This document shows positions 1 through 6,001 of a DNA stretch of 7,786 bases, one piece after another. Position 1 is the stretch's first letter; every line of letters begins with the position of its first letter. A model generated the notes under the pieces. The model searched no databases and was not told where the DNA came from. It saw only the letters and a program-made list of their open reading frames with translations. The stretch comes from Acidimangrovimonas sp. (GTDB taxonomy: Bacteria; Pseudomonadota; Alphaproteobacteria; Rhodobacterales; Rhodobacteraceae): NCBI GenBank assembly GCA_030147905.1, contig JASBUM010000184.1:1-7786 (forward strand), in the 5' to 3' direction. A program made the translations under genes and the position numbers.

Positions 1-489
1 AAGTTCTTCCCCAGCATCCTCGAGGCCGTGGTCTTCGGCGCCGGGCGCGACCATTGCTGCGCCTTCGTCAACATCGACCTCGCGGCAGTCGGGAACTGGG
101 CGGAGCGGAGCAATATCGCCTATGGCTCCTACCAGGAGCTGAGCCAGCATCCGCAGGTGATCGAGATGATCCGCGCCCATGTCGAGGAGGTCAACCGCGC
201 GGTTGCAGACGACCCGATGCTGTCGGGCTGCCAGATCCGCCGCTTTCTGGTGCTGCACAAGGAACTCGATGCCGACGACGGCGAACTGACCCGCACCCGC
301 AAGGTGAGACGGCGCGTCGTCGAGGAGAAATACGCCGACCTGATCGCCGCGCTCTTCGATGGAAGCGTCACCGTCGCGACCGAAACGGAGGTGACCTACG
401 AGGACGGCCGCAAGGGCGCGATCCGCGCCACGCTGACATTGTGCGACGCGGCGGTCTGCCTGCCCGCGCCGGCGATGGCCGCGCAATGA
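1..489 (+). CDS. Long-chain-type acyl-CoA synthetase (AMP-forming), C-terminal 162 residues, 5' end outside window
   Basis: This is the end of an ANL-superfamily enzyme that activates a carboxylic acid with ATP and CoA to an acyl-CoA in the cytoplasm. The reading frame is open from base 1, so the gene starts upstream. The visible part is the C-terminal lid region. VGNWAER lies at window residues 30-36. The conserved stretch HKELDADDGELTRTRKVRR lies at residues 86-104, and its Lys101 (bases 301-303) is in the position of the catalytic A10 lysine. A tail follows with VTYEDGRKG at 131-139. This arrangement resembles the FadD15/FAA1-like long-chain synthetases often found beside Liv-type transporters (family knowledge). 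The ATP-binding P-loop and the acyl-binding part are not in the window, so chain length or aromatic specificity cannot be judged. The stop codon TGA (487-489) is followed by a 171-base gap and then the LivG-type gene on the same strand. Probably first or early gene of the transport operon. Confidence 0.9.
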   Translation, partial: KFFPSILEAVVFGAGRDHCCAFVNIDLAAVGNWAERSNIAYGSYQELSQHPQVIEMIRAHVEEVNRAVADDPMLSGCQIRRFLVLHKELDADDGELTRTRKVRRRVVEEKYADLIAALFDGSVTVATETEVTYEDGRKGAIRATLTLCDAAVCLPAPAMAAQ

Positions 490-660
490 CGGGCAGCGGC
501 GGTGAAGAGGGCCGGACGATGACGGGAACGCCCGGACGGCATGGGTGCGCAGGCGCCGGCTGTCCGCACCCCCGCCGCCGGAGCCGCGGGGCAGGAACCC
601 GCGGCCCGGGGGCCATTGCCGCGTGCCGCGGGGCGAAATCAGCAAGGGAAGGCCAGCGCC
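490..660 (+). other. 171-base intercistronic gap with inverted repeat and possible bridging small ORF
   Basis: This is the largest gap inside the operon. It holds a perfect 8-bp inverted repeat, GCCGCGGG (583-590) and CCCGCGGC (598-605), with a 7-base loop. A second direct copy of GCCGCGGGGC lies at 625-634 (first copy 583-592), so two alternative pairings are possible. No T-run follows, so it is not a classic intrinsic terminator. A 60-codon reading frame (486-668) begins at an ATGA overlap with the upstream stop codon and ends 8 bases inside the LivG-type gene. An internal ATG at 519 has an AGAGGG sequence 7 bases upstream. Its product would be rich in Arg and Gly and resembles nothing I recognise, and chance open frames of this size are common at this GC content. 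Confidence 0.35.
644..652 (+). promoter_or_regulatory. Ribosome binding site of the LivG-type gene, fixing the start at 661
   Basis: AAGGGAAGG lies 8 bases before the ATG at 661. An in-frame ATG at 541 would add 40 residues, but it has no comparable site, and the added stretch is Ala/Pro/Arg-rich and unlike any ATPase N-terminus. The start at 661 is therefore preferred. Confidence 0.7.
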
Positions 661-1479
661 ATGCTTGACGCGACGGAAGGCACCGTCACCGCCGACGGCC
701 GGACGATCGGCGGCATCCTGATGGAGATGAAGAACATCACCCTGCGTTTCGGCGGCGTGAAGGCGATCACCGACATCTCCTTCGACATCCGCGAGGGCGA
801 GATCCGCGCCATCATCGGCCCCAACGGCGCCGGCAAGTCCTCGATGCTCAACGTGATCTCCGGCTTCTACGTCCCGCAGGAAGGCGAGGTCTGGTTCCGC
901 GGCGCCCGGCGCGCGCCGATGAAACCCTATCAGGTCGCGCGCCAGGGCATCGCGCGCACCTTCCAGAACATCGCGCTCTTCGACGGGATGAGCGTGCTCG
1001 ACAACATCATGACGGGGCGGCTCACGCTGATGAAGACCGGCCTCTTCTCGCAGGCTCTTTGGTGGGGCCGCGCCGAGCGCGAGGAGACCGAGCACCGCGA
1101 CAAGGTCGAGCGGATCATCGATTTCCTCGAGATCCAGGCGATCCGCAAGACCCCGGTGGGCCGGCTGCCCTACGGGTTGAAGAAGCGGGTCGAACTGGCG
1201 CGCGCGCTGGCCGCCGAGCCCAAGCTTCTGCTGCTGGACGAGCCGATGGCGGGCATGAATGTCGAGGAAAAGGAGGACATGAGCCGATTCATCCTCGACG
1301 TGAACGACGAATTCGGCACCACGATCGCGCTGATCGAGCATGACATGGGCGTGGTCATGGATCTCTCCGACCGCGTCGTGGTGATGGATTACGGCCGCAA
1401 GATCGGCGACGGCACCCCCGACGAGGTGCGCAACAACCAGGACGTCATCGACGCCTATCTGGGGGTCGCCCATGACTGA
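661..1479 (+). CDS. livG: LivG-type ABC transporter ATP-binding protein (HAAT family)
   Basis: This is one of the two cytoplasmic ATPases that power the importer, expected to pair with the LivF-type subunit under the two permeases. The protein is 272 residues (E. coli LivG is 255). Walker A GPNGAGKS is at 53-60, the Q-loop at Gln102 in TFQN, Walker B LLLLDE at 189-194, and the switch histidine at His227 in IEHD. The signature motif reads LPYGLKKR (169-176) rather than LSGGQ, a variation seen in LivG-type subunits. The long helical segment around 120-160 is also typical of this group. About 20 residues precede the usual first strand, so an internal start at Met21 (base 721) is possible, but the upstream site has the better ribosome binding site. 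The liv name reflects family only. The flanking CoA ligases argue for a carboxylic acid substrate rather than amino acids. Confidence 0.93.
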   Translation: MLDATEGTVTADGRTIGGILMEMKNITLRFGGVKAITDISFDIREGEIRAIIGPNGAGKSSMLNVISGFYVPQEGEVWFRGARRAPMKPYQVARQGIARTFQNIALFDGMSVLDNIMTGRLTLMKTGLFSQALWWGRAEREETEHRDKVERIIDFLEIQAIRKTPVGRLPYGLKKRVELARALAAEPKLLLLDEPMAGMNVEEKEDMSRFILDVNDEFGTTIALIEHDMGVVMDLSDRVVVMDYGRKIGDGTPDEVRNNQDVIDAYLGVAHD

Positions 1480-1556
1480 CGCGGCGACCCGAAGGGCGCG
1501 CATGCGCGACAACCAGCAACGGACGCGCCGGGGCGCGCGGGACAAGGGAGGCGCGC

Positions 1557-2549
1557 ATGGTGCTGCCTGATCAGGTTCTCTACGCGATGGAGGTCACCGT
1601 CAACGGCCTGATGGCGGGGGTGATGTATTCGCTGGTGGCGCTGGGGTTCGTGCTGATCTTCAAGGCTTCGGGGATCTTCAACTACGCCCAGGGCGTGATG
1701 GCGCTTTTCGCCGCTCTGACGCTGGTCGGGCTGCAACAGGGCCAGGTGCCCTTCGCCGACCTGATCCATGCCGTCTCGGGGGTGGAATTCAATCATTTCG
1801 GCTGGCAGCTGCCGGCGGTGATCGCGATCGCGCTGACCGCGCTGGTGATGGTCCTGATGGCGGTGGTGATCGAGAAGCTCATCCTCAAGCATCTGGTCAA
1901 CCAGGAGCCGATCATCCTGTTCATGGCCACGATCGGGCTGGCCTATTTCCTTGAGGGCCTGGGCGATTCGATGTGGGGCTCGGACATCAAGAAGCTCGAC
2001 GTCGGGCTGCCGCAGGGGATGTCGGAAACAGTCGACCAGGTCACCAATGCGTGGTTCGGCTACGGGTTCTTCGTCGACCGGCTGGATATCGTGGCCACGG
2101 TGATAGCGGCGCTTCTGGTGATCTCGCTGACGCTGTTCAGCCAGTATTCGAAGCAAGGGCGCGCCCTGCGCGCGGTAGCCGACGATCACCAGGCCGCGCT
2201 GTCGGTGGGCATCAGCCTGCGGTTCATCTGGGTTCTGGTGTGGTCGATCGCGGGTTTCGTGGCGCTCGTCGCCGGCATCATGTGGGGCGCCAAGTCGGGG
2301 GTGCAGTTCAGCCTGTCGCTGATCGCGCTCAAGGCCCTGCCGGTCCTGATGCTGGGCGGCTTCACCTCGATCCCCGGCGCCATCGTCGGCGGGCTGATCA
2401 TCGGGGTCGGCGAGAAATTGTTCGAATTCTGGATCGGGCCGCTGGTCGGCGGCGCCACCGAGAACTGGTTCGCCTATGTGCTGGCGCTGGTTTTCCTGGT
2501 GTTCCGCCCGCAGGGCCTGTTTGGCGAAAAGATCATCGAGCGGGTCTGA
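1557..2549 (+). CDS. livH: LivH-type ABC transporter permease
   Basis: This inner-membrane permease probably forms the translocation path together with the LivM-type subunit. The product is 330 residues, slightly longer than E. coli LivH (308), with about eight hydrophobic segments. Family signatures are visible. The N-terminal YSLVALGFVLIFKASG (24-39) is followed by FNYAQG (41-46). The cytoplasmic coupling loop QGRALRAVADDHQAALSVGI (200-219) should contact the ATPases. The glycine-rich block LMLGGFTSIPGAIVGG (264-279) and the ending FRPQGLFGE (316-324) complete the pattern. Two polar stretches (about 62-84 and 142-172) account for the extra length and probably lie between membrane segments. 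The start is supported by AAGGGAGG at 1544-1551, 5 bases before the ATG. It follows the LivG-type gene by 77 bases and precedes the LivM-type gene by 48. Confidence 0.94.
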   Translation: MVLPDQVLYAMEVTVNGLMAGVMYSLVALGFVLIFKASGIFNYAQGVMALFAALTLVGLQQGQVPFADLIHAVSGVEFNHFGWQLPAVIAIALTALVMVLMAVVIEKLILKHLVNQEPIILFMATIGLAYFLEGLGDSMWGSDIKKLDVGLPQGMSETVDQVTNAWFGYGFFVDRLDIVATVIAALLVISLTLFSQYSKQGRALRAVADDHQAALSVGISLRFIWVLVWSIAGFVALVAGIMWGAKSGVQFSLSLIALKALPVLMLGGFTSIPGAIVGGLIIGVGEKLFEFWIGPLVGGATENWFAYVLALVFLVFRPQGLFGEKIIERV

Positions 2550-2597
2550 CCGGCTGCCGCCGCGACCGCGAGGGACGAGAAGGAAGGGATACGCTGC

Positions 2598-3674
2598 ATG
2601 CTCTATCGTGAAGCCGGCGATTTCAAGACGACCTACCGCGACGACGCGCAGACCTTTCCGATCCGGTTCGACCGCTTCGGCTATTACCTGGTGCTGGCGG
2701 TGGCCTTCGGCCTGATCCCCTTCCTGGTCAACGACTACTGGGCCAACGCGGTCTTCGTGCCGCTGCTGATCTACACGATCGCGGCGCTGGGGCTGAACAT
2801 CCTGACCGGCTATTGCGGCCAGGTCAGCTTGGGCACCGGCGGCTTCATGGCCGTGGGCGCCTATGCGGCCTACAAGCTGATGACGGCCTTTCCCGATCTC
2901 AACATCATTTTCGTCGTACTGCTCAGCGGCATTGTGACGGCGGGCGTCGGCATAGTCTTCGGCCTGCCGAGCCTGCGCATCAAGGGCTTCTACCTCGCGG
3001 TGGCGACGCTGGCGGCACAGTTCTTCCTGGTGTGGTTGTTCAACCGGGTGCCCTGGTTTTACAACTATTCCGCCTCGGGGCAGATCTCGGCGCCCGAACG
3101 CAGCGTGCTGGGCTTTGCCGTGACCGGTCCCAATGCCACGCCGGCGGCGCAATATCTCATCAGCCTCGGCTTCGTCTTCGCTCTGGCATGGCTGGCGCGC
3201 AACCTCACCCGCGGCTCGGTCGGGCGCAAGTGGATGGCAATCCGCGACATGGACATCGCCGCCGAGATCATCGGGGTCAATCCGCTGTTCACCAAGCTTT
3301 CGGCCTTCGCCGTGTCGTCCTTCTTCATCGGCGTCGCGGGTGCGCTGTTCTTCACCGTCTATCTCGGCGCGGTCGAGGTCGGCGAGGCCTTCGGCATCCA
3401 GAAGAGCTTTCTTGTGCTGTTCATGATCATCATCGGCGGTCTGGGCAGCATCTTCGGCAGCATCGCCGGGGCGGCGTTCCTGGTGCTCCTGCCGGTGACG
3501 GTAAAGAACCTGCTGGTCGGCCAGCTTGCATGGCCCACCGATCTGGCCGCGCATATCGAGCTGATGATCGTCGGCGCGCTGATCGTCATCTTCCTGATCG
3601 CCGAGCCCCACGGGCTGGCGCAATTGTGGCGCATCGCCAAGGAGAAACTGCGGCTCTGGCCCTTCCCGCACTAG
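2598..3674 (+). CDS. livM: LivM-type ABC transporter permease
   Basis: This is the second inner-membrane permease of the importer. The product is 358 residues (E. coli LivM is 425 with extra N-terminal segments). LivM-family motifs are clear. ALGLNILTGYCGQVSLGTGG (63-82) includes the conserved GQ-SLG core. GLPSLRIKGFYLAVATLA lies at 122-139. The coupling loop GRKWMAIRDMDIAAEIIGVN (209-228) faces the ATPases. IIGGLGSIFGSIAGAAF (278-294) precedes the last membrane segments, and EPHGL (336-340) sits near the C-terminus. Before the first membrane segment there is a charged stretch of about 27 residues with FKTTYRDD (9-16), probably cytoplasmic, which E. coli LivM does not share as I recall it. 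The ribosome binding site AGGAAGGG (2581-2588) lies 9 bases before the ATG. The stop is followed by a 67-base gap to the binding-protein gene. Confidence 0.94.
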   Translation: MLYREAGDFKTTYRDDAQTFPIRFDRFGYYLVLAVAFGLIPFLVNDYWANAVFVPLLIYTIAALGLNILTGYCGQVSLGTGGFMAVGAYAAYKLMTAFPDLNIIFVVLLSGIVTAGVGIVFGLPSLRIKGFYLAVATLAAQFFLVWLFNRVPWFYNYSASGQISAPERSVLGFAVTGPNATPAAQYLISLGFVFALAWLARNLTRGSVGRKWMAIRDMDIAAEIIGVNPLFTKLSAFAVSSFFIGVAGALFFTVYLGAVEVGEAFGIQKSFLVLFMIIIGGLGSIFGSIAGAAFLVLLPVTVKNLLVGQLAWPTDLAAHIELMIVGALIVIFLIAEPHGLAQLWRIAKEKLRLWPFPH

Positions 3675-3741
3675 CGAGGCGGCACCGCCAAGAACCGGAT
3701 CCAACCGGCCCATCATCAACCATCAAGGGAGGAAGAACACG

Positions 3742-5028
3742 ATGAAACTCAAACTGGCAACCCTGGCGCTCGCGGGCGTCATGGCGGCCGCGCCGGCGAT
3801 GGCGAATCTGGTCTTTCCGTCGCTGTCGTACCGCACCGGCCCCTATGCCGCGAACGGCACCCCCTTCGCCGACGGCTATGCCGATTACTTCACCCTTCTC
3901 AACCAGCGCGACGGCGGCATCGGCGGGGTGAAGATCGACGTGCCCGAATGCGAAACCGCCTACAACACCGAAAAAGGGGTGGAATGCTACGAATCCACCA
4001 AGGGCAAGGGCGCGCTTCTGTATCAGCCGCTGTCCACCGGCATCACCTATCAGCTGATCCCCAAGGTCACCGCCGACGGCATCCCGATGCTGACTTCGGG
4101 GCTGGGCCGGACCTCGGCCAAGAACGGCAAGGTGTTCAAATGGGTGTTCAACTTCCCGGTGAATTACTGGGACGGCGCCTCGATCATGGTCAAATATCTG
4201 CTCTCGGAGAACAACAACGCGCTCAAGGGCAAGAAGATCGCCCTGCTCTATCACAATTCCGCCTATGGCAAGGAGCCGATCCGCACCTTGCAGGAGCTGT
4301 CGAAGAAATACGGCTTCAAGCTCAAGCTGCTGCCGGTCGATCACCCCGGCCAGGAACAGAAGAGCCAGTGGCTCCAGATCCGCCGCGACAAACCCGACTA
4401 CGTGCTGATGTGGGGCTGGGGCGTGATGAACCCGGTCGCGATCCAGGAAGCCGCCAATATCCGCTATCCGATGGATCATTTCATCGGCATCTGGTGGTCC
4501 GGCTCGGAAAACGACGTGAAGCCCGCCGGCATGGCCGCCAACGGCTACAAGGCGCTGACCTTCTCGGGCGTCGGCAGCGATTACCCGATCTATCAGGACC
4601 TGAAGAAATACGTCTATGACAAGGGCCTGGCCTCGGGCGCGGGCGACCAGAAGGGCACCATTCTCTACAATCGCGGCCTTTACGCGGCGATGCTGACCGC
4701 CGAAGCCGCCAAGAAGGCGCAGGAACTGGCCGGCACCAAGCAGATCAATGCCGCCCAGATGCGCGACGGGATGGAGGCGCTCGACATCACCGACAAGTTG
4801 ATGGCCGCCGACGGCATGCCGAAGTTCGGCCCCGACTTCAAGGTGACCTGCGCCAATCACGGCGGGTCGGGCAAGGCCCAGGTCATGCAGTGGGACGCCA
4901 AGGCGGCCAAGTGGAACATCGTCTCGGATTACATCCAGAGCGACGCTTCGGTCATCGATCCGCTGATCCAGGCCGATTCCATGGCCTTCGCCAAGGAAAA
5001 CAACATCACCCCGCGCAGCTGCAACTGA
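3742..5028 (+). CDS. Periplasmic substrate-binding protein of a Liv-type ABC importer
   Basis: This type I periplasmic binding protein (Peripla_BP_6 / LivJ-like fold) should capture the substrate and deliver it to the LivH/LivM-type permease pair. The protein is 428 residues (E. coli LivJ is 367). Residues 1-21 form a classic Sec signal peptide: basic start MKLK, hydrophobic core, cleavage predicted after the AMA at 19-21. The mature N-terminus contains YRTGPYAANGTPFADG (30-45), matching the family's PLTGPYA..G pattern. Four cysteines (70, 82, 370, 427) could form two disulfides. Trp and Tyr are concentrated near likely cleft loops: NYW (141-143), MWGWG (223-227) and IWWSG (250-254). This suggests a hydrophobic or aromatic ligand (inference). 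I could not find the Ser/Thr pattern that holds the amino-acid head group in LivJ, so a branched-chain amino acid ligand is doubtful. The strongest Shine-Dalgarno of the operon (AAGGGAGGA, 3725-3733) precedes it, fitting the high dosage expected of a binding protein. Confidence 0.93.
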   Translation: MKLKLATLALAGVMAAAPAMANLVFPSLSYRTGPYAANGTPFADGYADYFTLLNQRDGGIGGVKIDVPECETAYNTEKGVECYESTKGKGALLYQPLSTGITYQLIPKVTADGIPMLTSGLGRTSAKNGKVFKWVFNFPVNYWDGASIMVKYLLSENNNALKGKKIALLYHNSAYGKEPIRTLQELSKKYGFKLKLLPVDHPGQEQKSQWLQIRRDKPDYVLMWGWGVMNPVAIQEAANIRYPMDHFIGIWWSGSENDVKPAGMAANGYKALTFSGVGSDYPIYQDLKKYVYDKGLASGAGDQKGTILYNRGLYAAMLTAEAAKKAQELAGTKQINAAQMRDGMEALDITDKLMAADGMPKFGPDFKVTCANHGGSGKAQVMQWDAKAAKWNIVSDYIQSDASVIDPLIQADSMAFAKENNITPRSCN

Positions 5029-5038
5029 GCGCGCCTTG

Positions 5039-5063
5039 GGTCCGGCCCCGCGGGGGCCGGGCC
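5039..5063 (+). promoter_or_regulatory. Strong GC hairpin directly after the binding-protein gene
   Basis: The arms GGTCCGGCCCC (5039-5049) and GGGGCCGGGCC (5053-5063) pair over 11 bp, with one U-G wobble and a GCG loop. The structure begins 11 bases after the binding-protein stop codon. No T-run follows, and the LivF-type gene starts only 30 bases later, so it is unlikely to be a full terminator. A likely role, by analogy with intercistronic hairpins of other transport operons such as malE-malF, is to stabilise the upstream message or reduce downstream expression so that binding protein exceeds membrane components. The pairing is visible in the sequence. The role is inference. Confidence 0.6.
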
Positions 5064-5093
5064 ACTCCTCCCCGATCCCAAAGGTCAACCGCC

Positions 5094-5918
5094 ATGTTAG
5101 ACGCCGCCAAGCCGCAGGAAGCCCTGCTTGAGGTCAACAATATCGAGGTGATCTACAATCATGTCATCCTGGTGCTGAAGGGGGTCAGCCTAACCGTGCC
5201 CAAGGGCGGGATCACCGCCCTTCTGGGCGGCAACGGGGCCGGCAAGACGACCACGCTCAAGGCGATCTCCAACCTTCTCCATTCCGAACGCGGCGAGATC
5301 ACCAAGGGCACGATCACGCTGCGCGGCGAGCGCGTGCAGGATCTCAGCCCCGCCGACCTGGTAAGGAAGGGCGTCATCCAGGTGATGGAGGGCCGCCATT
5401 GCTTCGGGCATCTGACGGTCGAGGAGAACCTGCTGACCGGCGCCTATACCCGGCGCGACGGCAAGGGGGCGATCGCCCGCGATCTCGAGATGGTCTATTC
5501 CTATTTCCCGCGCCTGAAGGAACGCCGCCGCAGCCAGGCCGGCTATACCTCGGGCGGCGAGCAGCAGATGGTGGCGATCGGCCGCGCATTGATGAGCCGG
5601 CCCGAGACGATCCTGCTCGACGAACCCTCGATGGGGCTGGCGCCGCAACTCGTTGAGCAGATTTTCGAGATCGTCCGCTCGGTCAATGAAAACGAGGGCG
5701 TCACCTTCCTTCTGGCCGAACAGAACACCAACGTGGCGCTGCGCTATGCGCACTACGGCTATATCCTGGAGAGCGGCCGCATCGTGATGGACGGGCCGGC
5801 CGCCGATCTGCGCGAGAACCCCGACGTCAAGGAATTCTACCTCGGCATGTCGGACGAGGGCCGCAAGAGCTTTCGCGACGTGCGTTCCTACCGCCGGCGC
5901 AAGCGCTGGCTGGCCTGA
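5094..5918 (+). CDS. livF: LivF-type ABC transporter ATP-binding protein with basic C-terminal tail
   Basis: This is the second ATPase of the importer. The product is 274 residues against 237 for E. coli LivF. Walker A GGNGAGKT is at 45-52, the Q-loop at Gln96, VMEGRHCFGHLTVEENL at 97-113, signature TSGGEQQ at 152-158, and Walker B ILLDE at 173-177. As in LivF proteins generally, the switch histidine position is Gln210 (LAEQN). The usual LivF end is reached at YLG (249-251). A further 23 residues follow, rich in Arg and Lys, with RKSFRDV (257-263) and RRRKRWLA (267-274). The open frame extends upstream to 4890, but ATG 5094 gives the normal N-terminus and lies 65 bases after the binding-protein gene. 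Its ribosome binding site (AAAGG, 5080-5084) is weaker than those upstream. Codon 2 is TTA and codon 33 CTA, both rare here. Confidence 0.93.
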   Translation: MLDAAKPQEALLEVNNIEVIYNHVILVLKGVSLTVPKGGITALLGGNGAGKTTTLKAISNLLHSERGEITKGTITLRGERVQDLSPADLVRKGVIQVMEGRHCFGHLTVEENLLTGAYTRRDGKGAIARDLEMVYSYFPRLKERRRSQAGYTSGGEQQMVAIGRALMSRPETILLDEPSMGLAPQLVEQIFEIVRSVNENEGVTFLLAEQNTNVALRYAHYGYILESGRIVMDGPAADLRENPDVKEFYLGMSDEGRKSFRDVRSYRRRKRWLA

Positions 5919-6001
5919 AACCGCCTGCCGGCCGTCCCGACCGGCGTCGCCCGAACGACGTTGCCCGCGGTCGCCCCGGCGGGTTCCAGAACACGCAGCC
6001 G

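Noticed and set aside
541..660. Upstream ATG at 541 as start of the LivG-type protein
   Set aside because: No ribosome binding site, and the added 40 residues are Ala/Pro/Arg-rich. ATG 661 has a good site at 644-652.
1455..3719. 754-codon antisense open frame across the LivH- and LivM-type genes
   Set aside because: It is in codon register with both sense genes, which share the same frame. Antisense stops in that register need TTA, CTA or TCA sense codons, which are rare here. The translation is low-complexity and rich in Asp, Gln, His and Arg, with no family resemblance.
5039..5063. Intrinsic terminator after the binding-protein gene
   Set aside because: The stem is strong, but no T-run follows and the downstream LivF-type gene is needed for the same transporter.
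3586..5088. 500-codon antisense open frame over the binding-protein gene
   Set aside because: Same in-register effect over a clearly coding sense gene with signal peptide and family motifs.
4890..5093. N-terminal extension of the LivF-type protein into the binding-protein gene
   Set aside because: It overlaps a well-supported gene in another frame and crosses the 5039-5063 hairpin. ATG 5094 gives the normal family N-terminus.
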